DNA of 64,000 nt from NCBI GenBank assembly GCA_963715025.1, contig CAVQQQ010000009.1:1302001-1366000 (forward strand). Reading direction: 5' to 3'. Position 1 is the first letter of the stretch, and every line of letters starts with the position of its first letter. Under the pieces are notes generated by a model. That model was not told the origin of the DNA and made no database searches. It saw only the letters and a list, made by a program, of their open reading frames with translations. The stretch is from DASSJT01 sp963715025. GTDB lineage: Bacteria > Actinomycetota > Actinomycetes > Actinomycetales > Dermatophilaceae. Below, one piece after another: positions 53,514 to 61,505 of this stretch. The position numbers were made by a program, and so were the translations under genes.

Positions 53514-54481
53514 CGTGTTCCCTCCCTGAAGAGCGACGAGACGGTGCGCAGGGCGAAGGTCGCGATGGCGATGGTGCCGACGACGACGACCACCCCTGCA
53601 GCCGCTGCCTCTCCGTACTCGTACTTGCGGAACATCGTCAGGTAGATCTCGTAGGGCAGGTTGGTCGTGGCCGTGCCTGGTCCGCCCTGGGTGATGGTGA
53701 AGATGGCGTCGAAGGTCTGCACGACGTAGATGGAGCCCAGCAGGGTGGCCAGCTCGATGTACTGGCGCAGGTGGGGGAGGGTGACGAACCGGAAGGTCTG
53801 CACGCTGGACGCGCCGTCGACCTTGGCGGCCTCGAGCACGTCGGTGGGCTGGGACTGCAGGCCGGCGAGGAGGATCAGCATCATGAACGGCGTCCATTGC
53901 CACACCAGGGCGGCGATCACGGCCAGCTTGGGCGTGCTCGACACCCAGTCGATGGTGGGCGGGCTGTCCGCGCCGAAGAGACCGCCGACCATGCCCAGCA
54001 GTCCGTTCAGCAGGCCGTAGGACGGGTTGTAGATCGCGTGCTTCCAGATGAGGGCCGCGGCAACGGGCATCACGAGGAACGGCGCGATGAGGATGGTCCG
54101 GACGAAACCTCGCCCGGGGAAGGTCCGGTCCAGCAGCAGGGCCAGGACGAGCCCGATGAGGACGGACACAACCACGATCGAGACGGTGAGCACGATGGTG
54201 TTCCAGACCGCGACACGCAGTCGCTCGTCGGTGAACACCGTGGCGTAGTTGCTCAGGCCCGCGAAGGACTGCTCGCCGGGGCGGAGGACGTTCCAGTGCA
54301 GGGTGGAGATGACCAGCGTGGCCACAAAGGGCAGCTGGGTGACGATGATGGTGAAGATCAACGCGGGCAGCAGCGGGATGCGGCGGCGGGCGTTCACCTT
54401 CCTCGCGCGGGTCTCGGCATTGCGCTGGGCATCCGGATCGACCCGTGTCTCGGTGCCTTGCTCGACGGTCGTGCTGCTCAC
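53510..54481 (-). CDS. ABC sugar transporter permease, MalF-like
   Basis: 323 aa. A polar N-terminus (about 30 residues) then six to seven helices; the EAA loop is VLEAAKVDGASSVQTFRFVTLPHLRQ. Overlaps the second permease by ATGA. A 15-base-pair hairpin lies between this gene and the upstream substrate-binding protein gene. Confidence 0.94.
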   Translation of the reverse strand: MSSTTVEQGTETRVDPDAQRNAETRARKVNARRRIPLLPALIFTIIVTQLPFVATLVISTLHWNVLRPGEQSFAGLSNYATVFTDERLRVAVWNTIVLTVSIVVVSVLIGLVLALLLDRTFPGRGFVRTILIAPFLVMPVAAALIWKHAIYNPSYGLLNGLLGMVGGLFGADSPPTIDWVSSTPKLAVIAALVWQWTPFMMLILLAGLQSQPTDVLEAAKVDGASSVQTFRFVTLPHLRQYIELATLLGSIYVVQTFDAIFTITQGGPGTATTNLPYEIYLTMFRKYEYGEAAAAGVVVVVGTIAIATFALRTVSSLFREGTR

Positions 54482-54539
54482 GGTCAGCTCCTCACAGGCT
54501 TTTCGGTCGGCTGCGGGATCGAGGTGGAGTCTCGCCCCA

Positions 54540-54576
54540 GGGCCGCGCGGACGGGAGCCCTCCGTCCGCGCGGCCC
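54540..54576. terminator. Intercistronic hairpin between binding-protein and permease genes
   Basis: Perfect 15-base arms (54540-54554 and 54562-54576) with a seven-base loop, starting 13 bases beyond the binding-protein stop. Hairpins at this place in sugar ABC operons usually raise the binding-protein:permease ratio by stabilising or partly terminating the transcript. No octamer is present. Confidence 0.75.
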
Positions 54577-54589
54577 CAGCAGGGGCGGC

Positions 54590-55960
54590 TTACTTGTACT
54601 TGGCTGCGACGTCTTCGGCTAGCTTCTGGCCGTCGTTGAGCGCCTTGTCGACGGTGGTCTGCCCGGCGATGGCGGCACTGACCTCCTGGGCGACCTTGGT
54701 GCCGAGGTCTGCGAACTCCGGGATGGCCAGGAACTGGATGCCGATGGCCGGCCGGGGCTGCACACCGGGGTTGGTGGGGTCGACTTCTTCGATCGACTTG
54801 AGTGTGAGCTCACCGAACGCGGCGGCGGCCTTCTTGTACTCGGGCAGCTCGTAGGTGGAGGCGCGCTTGCCGGCCGGTACGCGGGACCAGCCCAGCTTCT
54901 CGCCCGACAGCCGCTCGTAGTCCTTGCTGGATGCCCAGGACATGAACTTCCACGCAGCGTCCGCCTTCTTGGTGGTCTTCGGCATCGCCCAGGCCCAGGC
55001 CCACAGCCAGCCGGAGGTCTTGGTCACCTTGACCGGCGCATAGGCGTACCCGATCTTGCCCGCGACCTTCGAGGTGGCCGGGTCTTCGAGGGAGCCAGCC
55101 GCCGACGTCGCGTCGTACCACATGGCGGCTTTGCCTTGGCCCACGGCGTTGAGGCACTCGGTGAAGCCGGCCTGCGGCGCGCCGTCCTCGCCGTACTGCT
55201 TGACGAGGTTCACGTAGAAGTTGGTGGCCTCCTTGAACGGCGCCGCGTTGACCTCGGCCTGCCAGTCCTTCGTGAACCAGGTGCCACCGAAGGTGTTGAC
55301 CAGCGTAGTCAGGGGTGCAAAGAGCTCGCCCCAGCCGGGGAGACCGCGCAGGCAGATCCCGGACATCCCGGGCTCCTTGCCGTCGAGCGTCTTGGCGAAG
55401 CTTGCGACCTGGTCCCACGTGGGCCGTTCAGGCATGGTCAGCCCATACTTGGCGAAGAGGTCCTTGCGGTACATGAGGAAGGACGACTCCCCGTAGAAGG
55501 GGATGGCGTACATCTTGCCGTCGCTGCCGCTGAGCGACTGGACCATGGGCTTCAGGATGTCGCCCATGTCGAAGGCGGAGTCCTTCTCGGCATAGCTGGT
55601 GACCTCGTGGAGCCAGTTGTTCTTGGACCAGATCGGCACTTCATAGGCACCGACCGTGACCACGTCGTACTGGCCGCCCTGGGTAGCCACGTCCTGGGTG
55701 ACTTTGTCCCGGAGCTCGTTCTCGGGAAGGATCGTGAAGTTCACCTTGATACCGCTGCTCTTGGTGAAGTTGTCGGCCGTGAGCTTCTGGATGTCCTCCA
55801 TCTGCGGGTTGCCGACCATGAGCACGTTGATCGACGTCGCGCCGCCGGTCCCACCGCCGGACCCGCCGCCGCCACCGGCGCCGGCACACGCGGTCGTGAG
55901 CAGCGCCGTGCTGATACCTGCCGCCAGGAGCAGTCGTCCCCGACGTGTCGTCCGAACCAT
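54590..55960 (-). CDS. ABC transporter sugar-binding lipoprotein
   Basis: 456 aa. Lipoprotein signal: basic start, hydrophobic stretch and lipobox LTTAC (Cys at about 25), then a Gly/Ser-rich linker. The rest has the extracellular sugar-binding fold (family 1): INVLMVGNPQMEDIQKL, YAIPFYGESSFLMYRKDLF and GWLWAWAWAMP. Binds the sugar alcohol for the two permeases. The first gene of the operon, with its promoter in the operator-rich gap toward the SorC gene. Confidence 0.94.
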   Translation of the reverse strand: MVRTTRRGRLLLAAGISTALLTTACAGAGGGGGSGGGTGGATSINVLMVGNPQMEDIQKLTADNFTKSSGIKVNFTILPENELRDKVTQDVATQGGQYDVVTVGAYEVPIWSKNNWLHEVTSYAEKDSAFDMGDILKPMVQSLSGSDGKMYAIPFYGESSFLMYRKDLFAKYGLTMPERPTWDQVASFAKTLDGKEPGMSGICLRGLPGWGELFAPLTTLVNTFGGTWFTKDWQAEVNAAPFKEATNFYVNLVKQYGEDGAPQAGFTECLNAVGQGKAAMWYDATSAAGSLEDPATSKVAGKIGYAYAPVKVTKTSGWLWAWAWAMPKTTKKADAAWKFMSWASSKDYERLSGEKLGWSRVPAGKRASTYELPEYKKAAAAFGELTLKSIEEVDPTNPGVQPRPAIGIQFLAIPEFADLGTKVAQEVSAAIAGQTTVDKALNDGQKLAEDVAAKYK

Positions 55961-55997
55961 CGATCCTCCTTGATCAATGCGCTCTTGCTGTCTGCCG

Positions 55998-56024
55998 GCA
56001 TATCGGCGATATGCTCATTTGAGC
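55998..56024. promoter_or_regulatory. Two overlapping inverted repeats, probable SorC operators
   Basis: GCATATCGGCGATATGC (55998-56014; seven-base perfect arms, three-base centre) directly abuts GCTCATTTGAGC (56013-56024; five-base arms, two-base centre). Both are AT-richer than their surroundings and sit between the binding-protein start (55960) and the SorC ATG (56102). SorC-type regulators bind such sites to control a divergent sugar operon. Confidence 0.6.
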
Positions 56025-56101
56025 GCTGGGCTGCACATACGAGTAAAGTGCTGTAGGTCACACCTTGTCAACAGGGCGGCGGTCGTTATGGGATTTGCGG
56101 C

Positions 56102-57049
56102 ATGAGTGCGGTGCAGGGGCCAGCGGAATTGGTGCTCGCCGCAGGTGTGGCGCGTCGGCACTACCTCCAGGGCAAGTCGAAGATCGAGATCGCCGACGAG
56201 CTGGGCATCAGCAGGTTCAAGGTCGCGCGCCTGCTGGAGACGGCTCGCGCGAAGGGCATCGTGAGGATCGAGATCGTGCGGCAGGGGAACCTGGACGTCG
56301 ACGTGTCGGCCCAGCTGCAGGAGTCGCTGGGCCTCGTCCAAGCCCTCGTCGTCCAGGGCTCCGGGCCCGAGGGGGCCGTCCGGGCCAGCCTCGGCGCCGC
56401 CGCCGCGCACCTGCTCGCCGAGGTCCTGGCGGACGGCGATGTCCTCGGGCTGCCATGGTCGCGCAGCGTGAGCGAGGTAGTTGCGGCGCTCGAGGAGCTC
56501 CCGCGCATCAGTGTCGTCCAGCTCAGCGGCGCGCTCGTCCTCCCCGACGTCGACACCAGCCCGGTCGACCTGGTGCGCCGCACCGCCCGGCTCGCGGGAG
56601 GCGAGGCCCACGTGTTCTACGCCCCCTTCATCCTCGACGACGCCGACAGCACCACCGCGCTCCTTCGCCAGCCCGCGGTCGCCGAGGCGCTCGCCCATAT
56701 CGAGAAGGTCACGACGGCGGTCGTTGGGGTCGGCGCATGGGCCCCTGGCCTGTCGACCATCTTCGACGTGAGCGACGCGGCCACGCGTCGCGATGTGTCG
56801 AGCGAGGGGGTGATCGGCGAGGCCGCGGGCGTCTTCTTCGACGCCGACGGCAACGTCGTCCAGCCTGCGATCAGCGACCGCATGGTCAACATCCGCGGCG
56901 ACCAGCTGCGTGTGATCCCCGACGTCATCGCCATCGCCTCCGGAGACGCCAAGGCAGCGGCCGTGCGCGCGGCCATCGAGGGGGAACTCGTCAACAGCCT
57001 GGTGGTCGACGAGTCGCTGGCGCACGCGCTGCTGGTGTCGCGTGCCTAG
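56102..57049 (+). CDS. SorC-family sugar-binding transcriptional regulator
   Basis: 315 aa. N-terminal HTH: AAGVARRHYLQGKSKIEIADELGISRFKVARLLETA. The long C-terminal domain (about 65-315) has the SorC/DeoR effector-binding pattern (VLGLPWSRSVSEVVAAL, VVGVGAWAPGLSTIF). Divergent from the sugar-alcohol operon, so it is the expected regulator, with a phosphorylated sugar such as xylulose 5-phosphate as a plausible ligand. Confidence 0.93.
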   Translation: MSAVQGPAELVLAAGVARRHYLQGKSKIEIADELGISRFKVARLLETARAKGIVRIEIVRQGNLDVDVSAQLQESLGLVQALVVQGSGPEGAVRASLGAAAAHLLAEVLADGDVLGLPWSRSVSEVVAALEELPRISVVQLSGALVLPDVDTSPVDLVRRTARLAGGEAHVFYAPFILDDADSTTALLRQPAVAEALAHIEKVTTAVVGVGAWAPGLSTIFDVSDAATRRDVSSEGVIGEAAGVFFDADGNVVQPAISDRMVNIRGDQLRVIPDVIAIASGDAKAAAVRAAIEGELVNSLVVDESLAHALLVSRA

Positions 57050-57446
57050 TTCGGACACGGCCGCCGCATGCGTTCCCGGTAAGTGTCGCCGGGCCGGACG
57101 CGAGGTGCCGAATCCGCTCAGACCGCAGTCGATTCCATTCACCCGTGAGTGGTATGCCGTTCACGGACTCGGTCCCCGGGCCCGCTCTGGGCTTTCTTCC
57201 TTCAGCGTTTCTCCGGGGTTGGCGGCGGGCCGGCTCTGGCTGTGGTTTCGCGGATTCTCGCCGAGGGTAGGCACTCCTCGGCCGTCGCGTGACGCCCTCC
57301 CATGTGGCTTCCACACCGGAGTCGGGCGGGCGCCGTCTCGGGGGCCCTTGGTATGCGCCCGGCTACGGCGTGCGGGTTCGCCAGGAAGGGCGTAATAAGG
57401 GAAGGCGGCACCGGCCGGTGCCCCGATCAACGGATGGAGCACAGCA
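57050..57446. other. 397-base leader/intergenic region upstream of the repeat-protein gene
   Basis: No gene seen. It contains a GTATGCCG copy (57152-57159) and a hairpin GCCGAGG (57260-57266) with CCTCGGC (57276-57282), which may terminate the SorC gene. TAATAA at 57393-57398 is a -10-like box without a clear -35. A perfect 16-base palindrome, GGCACCGGCCGGTGCC (57407-57422), lies 24 bases before the ATG. Confidence 0.5.
57407..57422. promoter_or_regulatory. Perfect 16-bp palindrome in the repeat-protein leader
   Basis: GGCACCGGCCGGTGCC, fully self-complementary, directly upstream of the GGAG ribosome-binding site of the repeat-protein gene. It could be a repressor operator or a leader hairpin. 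If TAATAA at 57393 is a -10 box, transcription would begin just before it. Confidence 0.4.
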
Positions 57447-57884
57447 ATGACTCAAACCCCGAGCGATCCGATGAGCGACAGCCCGATGGACGAGCAGGAC
57501 CTGGGCGGCCAGGGTCTGGCCGACGGCGGTGCCGGAGGAGTGGCGGGTGTCCACGACGGCGGTGCTGACGGTGGGGCCGACGGTGGTGCTGACGGCGGCG
57601 CTGGTGGCATGGGCGCCGACGGTGGCGCGGACGGTGGTGCCGATGGCGGTGCTGGCGGCGATGGCGGTGCTGACGGTGGGGCCGATGGCGGTGCCGACAC
57701 TGGGGCCGATGGCGGCGCTGGTGGCATGGGCCTCGACGGTGGCGCGGACGGCGGTGCTGGCAGCGGAACCGGTGGGATGGGCTCGGAGGGAGGCACGGCT
57801 GGCGGCATGGGCGGTGACGGTGGCGCGGACGGCGGTGCTGACAGTGGCGCCGGCAGTTACGAGACCAGCGGTGAAGGGTCGTAG
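57447..57884 (+). CDS. Acidic (Asp-Gly-Gly-Ala)n repeat protein
   Basis: 145 aa. ATG seven bases after GGAG. The first 25 residues (MTQTPSDPMSDSPMDEQDLG) are non-repetitive and acidic. Residues about 30-135 are runs of GGAD/DGGA tetrads interrupted by GGMG or SGTG spacers; the last ten are SYETSGEGS. No Cys, Lys or aromatic residue occurs in the repeat, and there is no signal peptide. The composition is not like any folded enzyme. Its stop abuts the GTG of the JmjC oxygenase, so the two are translationally coupled. Inference: a precursor or structural protein modified by that enzyme. Low-complexity coding artefact remains possible. Confidence 0.7.
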   Translation: MTQTPSDPMSDSPMDEQDLGGQGLADGGAGGVAGVHDGGADGGADGGADGGAGGMGADGGADGGADGGAGGDGGADGGADGGADTGADGGAGGMGLDGGADGGAGSGTGGMGSEGGTAGGMGGDGGADGGADSGAGSYETSGEGS

Positions 57885-59141
57885 GTGACCGCACCAAGCC
57901 AGCCGAAGGTGCCCGCCCAGCGCACTGCCGCGGGCGGGCACCCGGCGCTGGAGCGTCTGGTGGCCCTGCCAGTCGACCAGTTCGCGAGTCGCTACTGGTC
58001 ACGCGAACCGCTCGTGTCGCCTTGTGAAGCCCTGCCCCGGCCCTTCGGCGACCTCTTCGACGGGGACGCTGTCGACGAACTCGTGTCCGCGCGTGGGCTG
58101 CGCGCTCCATTCCTCCGCGTCGCGAAAAACGGCTCCACCATGGCGGATTCGGCATTCACCGCCAGCGGCGGCACCGGCGCCGCCATCGCGGACCAGGCCA
58201 GCGACGACAAGCTCCTTCGCCTGTTCGCCGACGGTGCCACGATCGTGCTCCAGGGCCTCCACCGCACCTGGCCGGCGCTCATCGAGTTCTCCCAGCAGCT
58301 GGCCGCAGACCTCGGCCACCCGGTCCAGGTCAACGCCTATGTCACCCCGCCGCAGAGCACCGGATTCAGTGACCACTACGACGTTCACGACGTGTTCGTC
58401 CTCCAGGTCGAGGGCGAGAAGCGATGGCGGCTCCGGCGGCCGGTGCACGAGCTGCCCCTGCGCGACCAGCCCTGGGACCAGAGGAAATCCGACATCGAGC
58501 ACGCCGGCGCACAGCCGCCCCTGCTCGAGTTCACGATGCACCCTGGCGACTGCCTCTACCTCCCGCGCGGCTTCCTCCACTCAGCCACCGCCCTCGGCGG
58601 CGTCAGCACTCACCTCACGATCGGCGTCCACTCCTGGACCCGTCACCACCTCGCCAGCGAGCTCGCCAGTTCGGCGCTCGCCGAGGCAAGCCGCGACCCG
58701 GCCGTCCGCGACTCGCTCCCTCTCGGCACGAACGTGGCCGATCCACAGGCCCTTGCAGCCGACGTCGAGCAGGTCAGGGCAGCGCTCCACCGCGCGATCG
58801 ACTCCATCGAGCCCAGCGCGCTGGCTGAACGCTTGGCAGGCCGGGAGCGGGCGGCCCAGCGCGCCGCTCCCATCGGCCCGCTCGGCCAGCTTCGCGCGGC
58901 AAGCCAGCTCAGCGGCATACCTCTGCTGGTCCTCCGGCCGCACCTTGCCGCCCGGCTCACCACTACAGATGAGGGGTATGCCGTCCTCGACAGTCGCGCG
59001 GGCCGGTTGCGGCTCCTGCCCGACGACATCGGTGAGGTGCGTCGTCTCCTGGAGTCTGGTGAGGCTGCTGTGGCCGACCTCGGCGAGGACTTGGCGCGGA
59101 GGCTACTGCTGGCGGGGATCGCGCTGGCGCCGCGGCCATGA
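57885..59141 (+). CDS. JmjC/cupin-fold Fe(II)/2-oxoglutarate oxygenase (ribosomal-oxygenase-like)
   Basis: 418 aa. It matches the YcfD/NO66/MINA group: the iron triad is His164 and Asp166 in FSDHYDVHDVFVLQVEG and His232 in YLPRGFLHSA, with a 2OG-type THLTIGVHS after it. A conserved EGEKRWRLRRPV follows the first pair. C-terminal helical and winged-helix-like part (about 270-418). Family members hydroxylate ribosomal proteins at Arg or His; the related FIH hydroxylates Asn, Asp and His in repeats. The immediately upstream gene encodes an Asp-repeat protein, the natural candidate substrate; inference. It contains two octamer copies (58913-58920, 58976-58983). Confidence 0.88.
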   Translation: MTAPSQPKVPAQRTAAGGHPALERLVALPVDQFASRYWSREPLVSPCEALPRPFGDLFDGDAVDELVSARGLRAPFLRVAKNGSTMADSAFTASGGTGAAIADQASDDKLLRLFADGATIVLQGLHRTWPALIEFSQQLAADLGHPVQVNAYVTPPQSTGFSDHYDVHDVFVLQVEGEKRWRLRRPVHELPLRDQPWDQRKSDIEHAGAQPPLLEFTMHPGDCLYLPRGFLHSATALGGVSTHLTIGVHSWTRHHLASELASSALAEASRDPAVRDSLPLGTNVADPQALAADVEQVRAALHRAIDSIEPSALAERLAGRERAAQRAAPIGPLGQLRAASQLSGIPLLVLRPHLAARLTTTDEGYAVLDSRAGRLRLLPDDIGEVRRLLESGEAAVADLGEDLARRLLLAGIALAPRP

Positions 59142-59190
59142 GCGTCCTCCCGGCTGCCGGCGCGGGACTGCCGGCTCTTAGCATCGTCGG

Positions 59191-60090
59191 GTGACCCCTG
59201 CCGAGCCGACGCCCCCGCCGCGGTGCGCCGACGTCGCGCGGGACCGGTCGGACCCGCTGATCGGTACAGCTCCTCCGGCCCAGCGCTGGCTCCTCATCGA
59301 GCACCCGGGCCCGTGGCACCTGACCGCCATGGCGTCCGAGCCGATCGCCGGCTCGGTCTCCCAGGCGCTCCAGGCGGCCTGCGCCGCGCACCACGCCCGG
59401 CCGGTGCTCATCCGACGGCACGGTCGCCAGCCCGCCCACCAGCACTGGCGCTGGGGCGTGGTCGACTCGCTGAACAGGCGTTCGCTGTGGGGCACGTGGT
59501 CGGAGGCCGAGGACCTGCTGGGGGCCCTGCCCGCCCTGGCCGGCCGATCGGCCGCCTGGGCGCGCACCGGTCCCCTCCTGCTCGTCTGTGCTCACGCCAC
59601 CCGCGACGTGTGCTGTGCCCTGCGCGGCCGCCCGGTGGCGCGAGCACTGTCGGAACGCTGGCCCAGTGCCACCTGGGAGTGCTCGCACCTGGGAGGTGAC
59701 CGGTTCGCGGCCAACGTCGCAGTCCTTCCTGAGGGGGTGGTCTACGGCAACCTCGACGAGGTTTCGGCAGTCGAGGTCGTCGCGGCGCACCTCGACGGCC
59801 GCACGATCACGCAGCACCTGCGCGGGATGAGCGCTTACTCCCCGCCGATGCAAGCCGCGCTCGGACACGTGCTCGAGCAGCTCGGCGGTGCGTCGTTCCG
59901 CGATGTGCGCTCGCACGGGATCACCCCGCTGGGCGAGGACAGGTGGCTAGCGGAGGTGCGCGTCGACGGCGCGGAGCCGTCGGGCCGCCGACTCGTCATC
60001 GGGCGGAACTGGCGCCCCCCGGCGAGGCTGACCTGTCGCGCCGGCGCGCCGACGGACGCCGCCGAGTACTCGGTCGTCGAGGAGTTGTGA
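59191..60090 (+). CDS. Sucrase/ferredoxin-like protein (thioredoxin-fold [2Fe-2S] family)
   Basis: 299 aa, GTG start 50 bases after the JmjC gene. The C-terminal half has LLVCAHATRDVCCALRGRPVA (Cys133, Cys141) and WECSHLGGDRFAANVAVLP (His166). That matches the Apd1/Aim32-like family, in which two Cys and two His hold a [2Fe-2S] cluster; here the expected second His is Asp170. Likely role: electron transfer, perhaps to the upstream oxygenase. The remaining N-terminal half (EHPGPWHLTAMASEPIAGSVSQAL) is the family's usual extension. Confidence 0.88.
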   Translation: MTPAEPTPPPRCADVARDRSDPLIGTAPPAQRWLLIEHPGPWHLTAMASEPIAGSVSQALQAACAAHHARPVLIRRHGRQPAHQHWRWGVVDSLNRRSLWGTWSEAEDLLGALPALAGRSAAWARTGPLLLVCAHATRDVCCALRGRPVARALSERWPSATWECSHLGGDRFAANVAVLPEGVVYGNLDEVSAVEVVAAHLDGRTITQHLRGMSAYSPPMQAALGHVLEQLGGASFRDVRSHGITPLGEDRWLAEVRVDGAEPSGRRLVIGRNWRPPARLTCRAGAPTDAAEYSVVEEL

Positions 60091-60245
60091 GCCGTGGGGA
60101 GTCCGCTCGGCGCAGGCTGCGCGTTTGGTGCGCGCACGGCCGGAAACTACGTAGGATGAAGTCCCGGGGAACCAGGGTGTGCGGAGGCCGTTGACCAGGG
60201 TTCTCCGCACTGTTTTGTGGTCACGATGATGTCAGGAGGGCCTGC

Positions 60246-60905
60246 GTGGACCGATGGCCGGGATGGCTTGCCTCCGTCACCGCAGGCAGCGTCGTCGCGG
60301 TGATCTTGAGCCAGTTCAACCGCGAGGCTGGGCAGACCGTGCTCGCGCTCGCCTTCGTCGGCTCCAGCGTCGTGTTCGACCGGCTGCGGCACCAGCGCGG
60401 TGGGATCCGGCGCACGACGAACACGAGGCTCTACCCACCGATGCGTTTCGAGACGGTGCGGCCGCTCGCGGACCAGCGGGCCTCCAACGGCGTTGTTGCA
60501 CGCACCATTCCGACGAGTGACGGTGTCGCCTACGCCTGGACCCCGCTCTACCCGCTGAGCGTTTCGGCCCGCCGCCGGTTCATGGCCCAGCTGGTCGACC
60601 ACCTCGAGCTCACGGAGGCCGAGCTGCGCAGTCCCTCGGGTGCCTCGCCGCAGGGGCCGGCCAACGCGATCAGCGAGTTCAAGGCCACCGCCGGCACCCG
60701 TGACTGGGTGTCGTCGCAGACCGGGCTGACCGGGCGGCGCGGCGAGCTCTGCCTCTTGGTGGCGCCGGGGCGGCAGGCCGAGAGCGTCTACCTCTACGCC
60801 TGGGGCTCGGATGACCCGGTTCGGTCGCTCGACGAGATCCTCGCCAAGTGGCACAGCCTCGTCGACACCAGCCTTGCGCGGGCTGCGTCGTACGTCGCCG
60901 GCTGA
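60246..60905 (+). CDS. Hypothetical protein with one N-terminal membrane segment
   Basis: 219 aa, GTG start. A short hydrophobic stretch at about 8-20, a second at 33-45, then a soluble part with RRTTNTRLYPPMRFETV and ELCLLVAPGRQAESVYLYAWG. No family recognised. It is 155 bases after the sucrase/ferredoxin gene, so it may or may not belong to the same unit. Confidence 0.6.
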   Translation: MDRWPGWLASVTAGSVVAVILSQFNREAGQTVLALAFVGSSVVFDRLRHQRGGIRRTTNTRLYPPMRFETVRPLADQRASNGVVARTIPTSDGVAYAWTPLYPLSVSARRRFMAQLVDHLELTEAELRSPSGASPQGPANAISEFKATAGTRDWVSSQTGLTGRRGELCLLVAPGRQAESVYLYAWGSDDPVRSLDEILAKWHSLVDTSLARAASYVAG

Positions 60906-60976
60906 TTCCGGGGCGGCTGATCCACCGCCAGCAGAAGCGGTTTCGCCGACCTCGCCTGTCGACGTCGCGGTCGATC

Positions 60977-61402
60977 TCAGTCGTGTCGCGGCCGCTCGAG
61001 GTAGGTCTCGTCCGGGGCCGCGAAACCGAACTTCGCGTACAGCCCGTGCGCGTCACCAGTGTGGAGCATCCATCGCATCCGGTCGCCCGGCGGCGCCATG
61101 ACCGCCTCCACGAGCCGCACGCCCAGGCCGCGACCCCGAGCAGCGGGCAGGACGAAGACATCTGCGAGGTACGCCAGCGCGACCCCGTCCGACACGGCCC
61201 GCGCGAAACCCACCATGGCGCCCGTGTCCCGCTCGTAGGCCCCGACCACGCGCCACGAGGCCCCCAGCTGGGCCATGACGTCCTCGCGGGTGCGCCACCG
61301 GCCCCAGTACGCCTCTGTCGACAGGTAGCGCCACAGCACCTCGCGGTCGACGCGGCCCCTGTCGTCGCTGATCTCGTATGCCGGGTTGCTGGCTTCCTGC
61401 AC
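60977..61402 (-). CDS. GNAT-family N-acetyltransferase
   Basis: 141 aa from a GTG at 61402. The acetyl-CoA binding motif is VLPAARGRGLGVRLVEAVMA; AYLADVFVLPAAR and AHGLYAKFGFAAPDETYLER are the other GNAT signatures. Length is that of a single-domain GNAT. Divergent from the acyl-CoA synthetase gene; an octamer copy (61376-61383) covers part of the first codons. Confidence 0.9.
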   Translation of the reverse strand: MQEASNPAYEISDDRGRVDREVLWRYLSTEAYWGRWRTREDVMAQLGASWRVVGAYERDTGAMVGFARAVSDGVALAYLADVFVLPAARGRGLGVRLVEAVMAPPGDRMRWMLHTGDAHGLYAKFGFAAPDETYLERPRHD

Positions 61403-61505
61403 GGCGCCACTATCGCAGGGCGGGGAACCGGTGTTCCTGACGGTCCCCTCGGGGGTTCCCGCTCGGAGGGTGGCCTCGCCGTCGGCGAGGGTGCAGGGTG
61501 TAGCC

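Noticed and set aside
57363..57941. A 192-residue open frame on the minus strand opposite the repeat protein, rich in Ala/Thr/Val
   Set aside because: It is the exact antisense of the Asp-Gly-Gly-Ala repeat and has no ribosome-binding site or conserved motif; such mirror frames are expected across GC-rich repeats.
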